64,000 nt of DNA, taken from Tubiluchus corallicola. Its lineage: Eukaryota > Priapulida > Priapulimorpha > Priapulimorphida > Tubiluchidae. A program made the translations under genes and the position numbers. Where the stretch lies: positions 496,001 to 560,000 of the forward strand of contig JAQGDQ010000001.1 of assembly GCA_030141605.1 (NCBI GenBank), written 5' to 3'. Shown in pieces: positions 39,105 through 59,600 of the stretch (position 1 is the first letter of the stretch; the number at the start of each line of letters is the position of its first letter). Under the pieces are notes generated by a model that ran no database searches, was not told the origin of the DNA, and was given only the letters and a program-made list of their open reading frames with translations.

Positions 39105-39808
39105 CTGAAAATGTATCAACAGTATTTTTTTACACAGGTTAGTACACTCCAAGTTAGTATCTACTACTCAGCAAGTGTAGCCATTGGGACCATCCTAATT
39201 AGCTAAGTTATCTAAGGTGAGTACACTGCCGGTTGAGGTGGTTTGGTTCCTTCTCGAGTACAAAAATATTCTGTTAAAGAGAGAAACAACGGCAGAAAAT
39301 GTGGCAAGTTGCCCAGGAGCGATTCTTCTGTTTGTCATCTACCCATTTATCAACAAACCCAACTCTGTTTAATTTTGAACTTATATGCATACAGTGAGCA
39401 TTAAGGTATTTTCTTGACCTACCTCAATGAACAAATGCATTTTTCAAAGCATTGACTAAATACCATTAACAATTAAATGTTATTCACATAATTTGAAACT
39501 ATGTCAGTTTTAGTGCAAAAACTGTCAATTTTAGAATTGCAGTCTCAACAAACTTTAATAAATACAAATCATTGAATTTAGCTTAATTAGTAAATGTTTT
39601 ACAGTGACTACAAAACGCTTGATTTTAAATACTTACAAATGCTTATAACTCTAAAATTTACAGATAAGTTATATGTATTCTAGAAATGTTTGTAGCCTAG
39701 ATAATAAATTTGAGTGTAACTGATTATTAAACATATTATTGTTGTAATTATTGTACTAACCAAAAAAATTTGCAACACTACCCAGGTGGCTATGGTTCGT
39801 AACGTCAT
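38526..39808 (-). CDS. Secreted or ER-routed acidic/Arg-rich protein, two coding exons
   Basis: The CDS joins 39808-39761 to 39104-38526, giving 208 codons before the stop. The first coding exon (16 codons, MTLRTIATWVVLQIFL) splices in phase 0 through GTTAGT and CATTTTCAG to LSICTKVSC. Together they form a textbook signal peptide: short basic start, about 16 hydrophobic residues, likely cleavage after Cys25. The mature part is acidic (about 26-95, with a sequon at Asn60), then has an almost unbroken Arg block (about 99-132), a Leu/Asp/Glu-rich stretch (134-156, TLDDLEELLGLS), an acidic Ala-rich stretch, and a Lys/Arg tail ending RGGRRG. Many dibasic sites would suit furin-type processing. I recognise no family. 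A nuclear or protamine-like role is possible only if the signal peptide is not used. It lies upstream of CASK on the opposite strand and may sit in a CASK intron. Confidence 0.72.
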
Positions 39809-39826
39809 CGTTGTTGGGATTTGGTC
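39761..39826 (-). CDS. Arg-rich secreted protein, start exon
   Basis: 66-bp exon between the acceptor TATTTTTAG and the donor GTTAGT. The ATG is at 39808, preceded by 18 bp of 5' UTR. Confidence 0.65.
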
Positions 39827-40363
39827 CTAAAAATAGAAATTATGGTAATAACAGAACAAGTAATTAAATGCGACGTATAAATTTAAGACAAGAAAGTTAC
39901 TGATCTGCATACCATTGCAATACCTTTAATCATCAGTTACATCTTCTAATTGGATTAGTTGTCTGATGATGATCAGAATTACAATAACACACACTTAACA
40001 TGCAACAACTTTGCAAGCAAAAGAATTACAAATTGGGCCTACGCTTTTCAAATTCACTTTTCACTTACCCCAGTTTTACTGAAATAAAGCATTATGGCTT
40101 TTAGAAAGTCTTATTAATGATTTTAAAAATTTTTAAAGAAAAAGAAATAACTCGCGAAAAAGTCAAGAGATACAAAAGATTTAACTGAAACAAGATGTAA
40201 CCCACTTGTCAAGAGATCAAGTTTAGTGGATGCTGACTGGAAGAAAACTTTCATCATTGAAAGGTGCTAGACATGTAATTTCGTAATTGTTCTGTAGAAA
40301 AATAAGAAACGCTTAATTTCGATTCAGGTTGTAACACATTAACGTACATTTACTTATACATAC

Positions 40364-40432
40364 CTTCCAAAGCACCAAAGTACCCAACGCACTTAGAGCT
40401 TCCTTCACTTTTCCTCAATGCATGCGTTTGCA
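40364..40432 (-). other. Arg-rich secreted protein, non-coding first exon (predicted)
   Basis: It runs from a start site expected about 30 bp after the TATA box to the donor GGAAG|GTATGT at 40363. The exact 5' end is inferred. Confidence 0.45.
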
Positions 40433-40455
40433 GCTAGAGGTTCATTAGGCTTGGT

Positions 40456-40463
40456 CTTTTATA
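40456..40463 (-). promoter_or_regulatory. TATA box
   Basis: TATAAAAG on the minus strand, 92 bp before a consensus GTATGT donor and upstream of the signal-peptide exon. The spacing suits a promoter of the Arg-rich secreted protein gene. Confidence 0.55.
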
Positions 40464-41980
40464 AACCTATTAAAACGCCCTAAATTTAACAATTAACACA
40501 CCGCCCTAGATCATTGTACCCGGACAAAATGTAGCATTTTCTAGTTATTGTGCCAGTTTTCGTTGCGTACAACCCACGTACCTCTCAGTTTATTTTGGAC
40601 AAGTTTTATTAATTGCTGTAAAATGAAATGTTATTGTTGAAGTTCATCCAATAATTACGCGCTTACTGTGACTCGTGACCAAGGAAATAAGACAGTAATA
40701 ACTGATAACTTGATGAGCCTGTTTAGGATGGAAGCGATGCTGGATTACAGTTCATTATCAATGTTGGAATAACCTGTGTGTTAGTAACGTATATGTTTAA
40801 TACGCGGAAAAGTTTATAGGACACTTGATGGGTTATTGAAGTTTTATTTACCTTGTACAAAGAAATTTTAATGTTATTATGTACTACATGCTACAAGTGT
40901 GACCGATTAAATTGAATGTAGCGTAAAGTCATTTCAACGCATAAACATAAATGATAATCGCAATAATTAATTTTAACAAACACGAGTAGACCTAATTATG
41001 AAATCAGGAAATTTGATGGAGCCACGTCTATATTTGCAATGTCCATCAGCAGTCAAATTTGGAAGGCTATGAAAAATTGAGATTCAGCCAAGCCTCGAAA
41101 CCAGATTTTTATGGTTTCAAGCCCTTTTTCTTTGGTTAAGTGGATATTATTGCTTTAGCACTGGTTCAAATAAATTATAGCGAACATATTGTTTTAACAC
41201 TCATCTTAAAATTTACGAAGTGGAAAAACATTATTGTGTTATTCGTTGATAAATATCTGTGAAAATGTTTTTGAAGTTGCTTGCATTATTATATGCGTCT
41301 TACTGGACAGACTTGGATTCCGTGCGTAGAAACTTAATAAATAAATTATAGGTAAATTATAAATTAACAATTTATAGATTAATTGGTTTTCTTTGGCTTT
41401 CCATTAGTTGCCACAGGTCTAGCTCTAATTCATTTAAATAAAAGACCTTTTCTATGTCAAGCACAAGTTTCACTTTCATGCCCAGCGTCACAACTTACGG
41501 CTCCTCTTTTAGAATTTCTGCGCTGCACTCTCGCTTTAAGTGCAAAAAGTCTTAGTGAACTTCGTTATAGTAAAACAGTCGAGTCAATATTATAGGTGCC
41601 TAGTTCTCTCCACAAAACTTGCAAAGCTTAGAAAATATATTTTTAAAGTAGAATAATTAGAAATGTGACCTAACTTTCCACGTATTCACTAAAGATCTCC
41701 TGTTTATGGATTTCGGTCAAAATCTATTATATGAGCGCCAAAAGATATTATAGTAAATCTGTCAGTTTCGTTCCAACGTTGCTTTTTTACTTGCTGCTGA
41801 AAATTGAACCGGGTTCTCGCACTTTCTCGATACTGTACTAGTAGATAATCCGATAGTTGTTGTTATTTCTTTATTTTGTTATTTTAGTTCATTTCAGTAT
41901 AAGCTCACTGCGTACAATTGTGTTAAATTTTGCAGGCAACAACATAACTGAAAGAAAGAGCTGATTAAATTTACTGTTAG
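40464..41980. other. Between the Arg-rich gene and the first CASK exon found
   Basis: AT-rich. The 70-codon frame at 41383-41595 starts with TTG, has no domain and is not called. Confidence 0.45.
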
Positions 41981-51888
<9,908 letters not shown>

Positions 51889-52425
51889 TTCAATTAGCTG
51901 CGAACTGTGAGAATTTCGAGCAAAAGTGATAACAATTTCAGGGATAATGCTGAGTGAATGACCGGTGATTACAAGTGACAAGAATGTAAGAATGTGATGA
52001 CGAAGTATAATGACCAATGGTTTGCAGTAATAACTTGTAAAACTAATGTAAAAAAGATTATATAACTTTGCACTCGGTAACTAGCTCATGAATTTACAAA
52101 CTCAAGACAATTTTCAGAAGAAAATTTTAAAAATAGCATCTAAGCTTTTCACACATTTCACACAGACCAAATTCCACAGGCCTGTAACTTTATGTTTCTC
52201 ATAAAGACTGAATTCTATATGAATGTATCAATAAACATTGGGATAGAAATAAACCATAAACAGAAGACACACAATGTGACATGTTTTCTGACTCTGTTAT
52301 CACCTTATCAAGTGGCAGTTAACAATGTTCTAGAACTAGTTTACCCTAAGGATAATATATGCATGAATGTTTATAGTTTTTTGTGAATTTTTTTATGTAT
52401 ATTAATAAACACTGAATTTCAAATG
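51889..52425 (+). other. CASK: CASK 3' UTR (predicted)
   Basis: Three AATAAA signals follow the stop at 52230-52235, 52248-52253 and 52404-52409. The last suggests an end near 52425. A 65-codon frame inside it (52192-52386) is not called. Confidence 0.5.
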
Positions 52426-53339
52426 TTTGCTTACATAGATCACTAGATCACTTATGTCTTTATTAGGCTAAAAACAAAAATTATTCACTATAATTTAATG
52501 TCACATAATCAGATATTAACAAAACCATAACTTTTTATGGTAAGATGTTATATTATACTTAGTTATTACATGCTTTTTTCAGAGTAGTAGTATTCTTTGT
52601 AATAGACATGATACACTATTTACATATAATTTTTGTTAATCGATAACATCTTTCTTTCAAAGCTAAACTATGTCAGGAGCTGGACATTCCAAGCAATACG
52701 TAACTGAACGAAGTACATCGAAGAGCATAAAAAATATTTGTGGGAAATACTTTTTCTGTGAAACGAGTTTTCTATGGCAAAAAAATCTGGCAATTTTTTT
52801 TCTGGGAAGTTGTTTTTCTGGAAAATGTTCTTGAAATGGACCTAATCCGATGTTAATGTAGTCTACGATGACCGTATTTATTTATCTACCTAGGTTTCCG
52901 TGGAATAATCCTGAAAACAGGAAGCTTCTTTACCCTACATATAGTTTGTTAAGGGAAACGGAAGTCCAGTGCTGTAATGCCGGGCAACTGCAACCAACAA
53001 TAAAGAGCTCTCTGACTATTATTAATTAACAGATGTAACAGAAAAAATGGATATGTACAAGTACTTTCATACTCTAACAACTAACAACAGATATTTGCAT
53101 AAATCATATACATAATTATTGTTTAGTTACAGACGGCAATGCAGCAAATGCTTAATCTTGTATAAACAATATGATATTGATAACGAAATGCATTGCCATT
53201 ACATTTACCAGGTCATGAATTGAACTCCAGTTATACTAGGCTGACATCATGCTCTGAATTATAAGAATATATATAAGGACACAATTTATTGGTAACATTC
53301 ATTCAAGTCCTTGAAACCAAATCAACTAGTACAGAGATA
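52426..53339. other. Spacer between convergent CASK and VPS8
   Basis: No gene. It carries a 28-nt inverted copy of VPS8 exon sequence at 52665-52692 (listed separately). Confidence 0.6.
52665..52692 (+). repeat. Inverted copy of VPS8 last-exon sequence
   Basis: 28 nt starting AAACTATGTCAGGAGCTGGA are identical to the reverse complement of 53545-53572 inside the VPS8 last exon. The match extends weakly on both sides (AGCTAAA/AGCAAAA). Confidence 0.85.
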
Positions 53340-53354
53340 CTATGCCAGAAATGC

Positions 53355-53360
53355 TTTATT
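53355..53360 (-). terminator. VPS8: VPS8 poly(A) signal
   Basis: AATAAA on the minus strand about 125 bp past the VPS8 stop; another lies about 70 bp further. Confidence 0.5.
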
Positions 53361-53483
53361 CAGAGCAGTTTGCCTTTGCTGATGTAATTCCTGAATCATG
53401 CTTTCCAGTCAGAAGGCACACTGAGAGACTATCTGAAACTGAAAATTACTGATTTTTCTCATGCCTACTTTTTTCTTAATGGT

Positions 53484-53616
53484 TCAATTCTCAAGTGGTG
53501 GCACATTCAGTTTGAGTTGAAAATCTTCACGCTGCAGAATGCTATTGGAATGTCCAGCTCCTGACATAGTTTTGCTATGTTGCTCTGGATGAGCTAGCTC
53601 ATTTAGTACAGCCAAC
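53484..53616 (-). CDS. VPS8: VPS8 last exon, frame interrupted
   Basis: After TTTTATTTAG the frame reads LAVLNELAHPEQ and meets TAG. The conserved tail (HSKTMSGAGHSNS, then ILQREDFQLKLNVPPLEN and TGA at 53484) is in the next frame. The exon is 133 bp, one base more than 44 codons. The extra base lies in TTT at 53580-53582 on the plus strand. Confidence 0.85.
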
Positions 53617-56600
53617 TAAATAAAAAATTCTCTCACATTATTCTTATAAAACATGACAGAAAGCATCACTTTAGTACCGCAATACTAATTACAGAAATAA
53701 AGATATAAAACTTTGGCATTCATACACGACATTCGCTACAGTGCAAAAAATAAATTATATTTTTCGCAAAAAGAGAAGGTGAAGAAGAGAACGTTGTGTA
53801 CTACACTGATTAAATGATAATCAGTATGGTATAATTGGTATCATTAGATATCAAATAGTATAACTGAAATATAATACTATATCATACTGATACTACCAGA
53901 TATAGATAGTATAACATATTTGCAAGGCCTTTGCTAATAAATACAATTAAAGTCCTGAAGACACGACTTTGTACACATGTTAAACATAAAGCAGTTATGC
54001 AATGTTTGGCAAATACCATAAATCTGCCATCCCAAATAACATCATTAGAATAATGACAGGTAAGAGTATACAGCTTATTGTCCTTGTCTTTAATGCCTGA
54101 AAAATAACCTGCTAAGCCAATTTTTTGTCTTAATATGATGTCATGTAAGCATAAAGGCAAAAGATGTTCACAAAAAAAGAAAAAGTACTGTCGTGTTTTA
54201 GCGTGGATTAGAAATCCTACAAATTTCAAACAGAATATATTAAAGGGGAAAAAAAGGGAATTTCAAAGTCGGTCCCAAAAAACTTTCCATATGAATTTAT
54301 ATTACTTAGCATTAAACTTACCTGTTAAAGACTTACCTGTGTAACTGGAAAAGAAGATTCTTAATACACTAATTTAAAACATTTTTATCAACTGGTAAAA
54401 TGTCACTGATTCACCATCCCAGTGTGCACCACTGGCTCACCAAAAAAACATATTGTTAATCTTATTAAAAGGAAAAAGGTAGTACACATATTTGCATAGC
54501 TGGTGAAATGTGACCTATATATATATATAGATGCTCTGTTTATTTTTTTAACTTTATGCAATGTTATATGCAAACTTGCTGCAATTTCTTACTTAATGAC
54601 TAACCATTAGGGATGAGCAATATCTACCAGCTTGAACTCGAATCAAATTGAATTTGTGAATTTTGAATTCGAATCGAACTGAACTTCAGTATTTCGAATT
54701 CGTTCGAAAAGGAGATTGAAAGATTTTCGAACAAGTTTTCGAACCACCAGTAAAAATTAGTCTTACAAAGATCATGCATAATACTCGATTTTGTTCTGCA
54801 GTAAAACCACTAATAATTTGTTAAAAACTTGTGCACAGCTAAATTATGCTAATTACATGATGTTTCAATCGTTTTATAATGATAAAGAACGTATGTGATT
54901 GAAGTGCTGAATTATTCGAATCTACACTTTTAGGTTCAAATCGAATTCAAACTAAAAAAACTCATTGAACGTTCAAGCTTAAATGTTCAATGTTCACCCC
55001 AACTGGCCATTAAAATGGCTGCGCCCAACTGTCAGTGCAGAAATTTAAATTTACAAATTTTGTGCAGCATTACTGCTAATACAAACTTTTAAGCTAATGC
55101 AAGGCATTTGTAAGATATAGAAAAATAATTCTTCATTTCAGTGCAAATCAGAAACATGAATGCTATTAATATATTTACACCATACTTACCCGTGAGACCT
55201 TTTTCTGTGTTTTTCTGAGATGGTGAAGTGCTTGTTGTTGCATGTGATCAGGCTGGTTCTACAGAAAAAGGTTATTACTTTGTTAGAAAACATTACAATT
55301 CAGAGAAATTTCTACCTTAGCAAATCACCAAAGTTACATATTATACAATTATTTATAAGATGTTAAGATGTTAAAGGTCACGAGTCCTATCACTAGTAAC
55401 CTTTCCTCACTTTCGAAAGACCGGACGAATTACACACGTTTGAAGATGAAAACCAACACGATTAAACATTTGCAGACAACCTGATAACAAGCAATGGAAA
55501 TGTAAAAAACAGTGTTAAGTAAAATCATAACTCTGTCTACAAAATACCCATAATTGCTAAGAATTTATAGGATAACAAGAGTGACATTTAAGCACACTTA
55601 GCATTACAATATATTATCATCGTACTATTATGCAATATATTATTATAAGCAACACTTACAATAACATTTAAATCCTAGCACTTCATCCCACACAATCAAA
55701 TGTAAAAACATAAACATTTTGAATTTCCCAAACATTTCATTTTATTCAGCTTGCATAACAAATTAGCGTGTGCAATAATGTCTATCCATTACAGTTTAGA
55801 AATAAGAAAGACATACCTTTGCTCGAGTTGGCACCACATCAGCCAGCTGACTTGAAGGTGAACGTATGCGTGCCCTCCCAAGAGTAATCGGATTTGAAGG
55901 CTTCCTACTGCAGTGCCAACACTCATATAGTTCTGTGTTATCAATTATGACATAAGAACACATTGACTTGAGACAAGGAGCATGGTAACTGTGAAAGCAC
56001 CTTTACAAAACAAAAATACAGTAGATAGTAAGTTGCAGTATTTGTTAAAATATTATTATTTGATCTTATTTGTTGCAGAAACTATCAGTTTAAGTAAGCC
56101 GTTGAAGACACTGCAAACTGAAAATGTTGCTAAATTGTGCTGCAAAAGCATTTAGATTTTACATCATGGAGATGATAGGCAAATTGTACTTTCTAAAAAC
56201 ACTTATAATTCTAAAATACTTGCAAATACAACACTACTTAAAATATTTAAACTAACATTAATAAGCCCAACAAATTTTCAATTCTGCAATTCTGTTTTTA
56301 AGTAGATGTTTCCATTAAGCATTTAAGACTTACCTGAATATGACAACGTTATCAGCATCAGAGATGTTAGACAAAAGTTTGTGACACAAACTGCACTCTT
56401 CAGATGTCGCAGTGTACCCTCTGTTGACTGCACGTTGGAGATTAAACAAATGTCCATGAAGGTCTTGATGTAGCAGATTGTTAGTCGTTTTCAGTAACGT
56501 CTACGAAAAAACAATTTACTGTGATTATTTTGCAAGACGACTGCTAGGAAAGCATGATGTATTAAAACAATATCAAAATATATAACAGGAAACCGAACCT

Positions 56601-59600
56601 TATTGAATACAGTAATAGTAACAAGTGCCCCCAGGCTTTGGGAATCGTACTAGTGTTAGAAGTAAATGCAGAAAGGCATAGTTATTCTGGACCACTGCAA
56701 AAATACTTACTTCGTCACAATGCATTTACTTTTTTCTAGTTATTAACCAAACAGCGCAAATATGTTAAAAACATTAGTTAGCAAAAGCACTTCTTTTTCT
56801 AAATAAATAAAAGTATTAGCACAAATCCCCCAGTATGGTCAACAGCCTTGAGTATGATTAATCAAAATTTTAGAACTCACTGCTACAAAAATAATCGACT
56901 ATCAACCAGTCACTTGTCTTTTGGTATTTCTACAACTAGTTGCTGCACATTAGACTTAAGTTATTTTCTGCACTCATTATTATTTATATAGTTTCATGAT
57001 TAATATTAATCATAGCATTGTAGCATCATGTCTTAATAGTACTACCTTTTCATAATTAAAACTTTCTAACATTCCCAACACAAGCTCCTTGATTTCACCC
57101 AGTTTTCCCATATTATATGTTGGGTCCTAGAAAAACAAAGTGCAAGTGTGAAAAAATGTGCAAATATGAGTACAGCATAGACATATTTAGGCTTCACAAA
57201 AATCTTGTAAAACACACCTCAACAAAAGTCATGTTGACACCACAACTTTGCACAAATAAAGTAAAGACCTGACTACGTTTAAAACAGAAACCAAGTCTAT
57301 GAAAATGAATCAACCAAGCCAAACAGGGCTGCAAGACTTAGACCTCTAAAGAATAATGCAGCCTTTACTGCTTTATTCAACTCCAAAGCTAACTTCAAAA
57401 CACTATAGTACAACAATTTATTTTTTTATTGAAATACACTTCCAAACCTTTGCAGTGCTAAACTTCAAATATTTGATTAAAAAATTACCAGATTGTCTGT
57501 TTAATTTTTTATAACAAGCACAAGAAAGTAGTTACAGCAGCACATTTTTGTTTGCAAAAAATCATTTGCAAATAAAAAACAAGCAGTTCATAAAACAATT
57601 TTACATCAAGTCATGTTTCACTTGAACAAATAAAATAAATACTGTTATACTGTGATATTAAAACATTGTGAAAAAATTGCAACAAAAAGCTGTATTTCCA
57701 AAACAAATGTTGTTTTATAAAGCTACACTATAATGAATATACCTCAATTATTCTTTGCAGTATCACTGAGGCTGAGACATGTCCCAACATGCTGTTTAAA
57801 ACATGGCGAGTTACTTCTTTAAAAGCTAAAAATCAAGTACGGTATTCATTACTTTAATGAATTTATAGAATATTGACAATAACATCATTAAAAAGAACAA
57901 TTAACATGAGAATTCATTGATATTTGTGCAGGTATACGGGAAATACTTGTCTTCTATATTCACATCCACTTTCTGAGTATTATCAAAATAATTGTAAATG
58001 TTTCATTTAGTAAACATAGGGCAATATTAATGAACAAGTTCTTACCAACCTTCTAAATCTTCTGCAGAAAGTTGTTGCTTGAGTGCACGCTGAGGCTCCA
58101 TAAGCACTTCCAGAACAGAAAACCAAATGGCCTACAAAAACAAAAACCTTAATTCAGCACCCTTTTTACATAATTCAATATGGCAACAATTATTTCAAAA
58201 CAGTTGGAAAAAAGTTCAGAAAAAACATTGAGAAGAATGAAAGATGCTTATCATTACTATGCATACAAAAAATCCTTGCCAGTAGCCATCTTAGCATTTA
58301 AGTATGCTTGTTTAACTCATTTGTATTTTACTAATACGTGTGTAACTACATGGTGAAAAAGCACAAAATTAACAAACATCCTACCAACCTCTCTTTCCTT
58401 TTCATTTACTTTTGTGCTTGTTCTTTGACATAATTGCACAACGACAAATAATGAGGCCTGCACTACACTCCATGCTATGAAAACTTGTTCAGCCGTAGTC
58501 CGACCACCATCATGACCAATTAGTATCTTTTGTAGACTCTTCACTTTTTCACGTAAACACTGAAATAAAAATTTAACAATATAATGTTAAATCTCTACAT
58601 GGGTGTAGTAACTATCAATTTACCATTTCAGTAATCAAGTGAATTTAATATCATGATAAATGCAATAAACTTGTATTCATATTCATGAAGCAAAAGGAAA
58701 CACACATCCAGTAGGATATTGAAGGCTCCTGTCATGTCTCCCGATTTTTCCAGCAGGTACGCAACAGCATCCATGCACTTGTACTGTCGACAAATCTAGA
58801 AAGAAAAAGAACAGACATTAAAAGTTGTGTTGATCTTGTTAAAGCTGTTTGAATGTCTAAATATATTCCCTTGAATCAAAAACTGGTCAGAAGTTATAGT
58901 TTGTCAAGGATACACAGCATTCCAGTCAAGACACTCATACAAACTTCATGCCATATTGCTTCCATCAGTTCACATACAATTTTGAAACTCTTGTGCTTGT
59001 ATTGCTTCAGTACGCATGCTTCGCGAATCACACATTGAAAGTATCGCTAGGTGCTGTAAAACTATGGCACGCTTGCTACATTTAAATTAAACTCAAGAGC
59101 ACTTTGAGCAGGTGAGTAACTTTGACTAGTACAATATTAGTAATCTTCACCGTAGTTGCCTTTCTGCTATGGTAGTATCTTGACCACTCTGTTTTTTATT
59201 ACTTCTATTATCAGATTAATGCTAGAAAAACATTGATGCAGCCTTTATACTAATTTTGCACTCACAATTGTAAATGGGCCTGCTGTTTTACTCAGTGTAT
59301 ATTGGATATATATCAAATGTCTCTTTTGAGAAGAAAAACAATGATCAAAAAACAAATGCAACAGCTGCAGTTAATTGTTTAAATGCTGAAAAATTAAAAT
59401 TCACCTGTAAGGCCTGGTCAGTTTTATAGCCTTCTGTAGACTTTAAATGACTGCAAACCTCAGCAGGGTAGAACTGACACATTAGCTCCAAGTATGATTC
59501 CATAATCTTAGGATCCAAGGCTGCATCTTTTCCACTACCTTGATACTCCCTGTAATCAATTACACAAATATGCTTATTCAACAAACAACGCTGATTAATT

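Noticed and set aside
38737-39108. Plus-strand Ser/Arg/Leu-rich frame
   Set aside because: It mirrors the Arg codons of the minus-strand gene, which has splice sites, a signal peptide and a promoter.
39105-39152. Unspliced start of the Arg-rich protein at 39152
   Set aside because: The codon is TTG, and the stretch lies beyond a good acceptor. The spliced ATG exon gives a signal peptide.
53484-53594. VPS8 last exon starting at a nearer AG so as to avoid the frameshift
   Set aside because: This AG has no pyrimidine tract and would discard LAVLNELAHPEQ, which aligns well with VPS8 of other animals.
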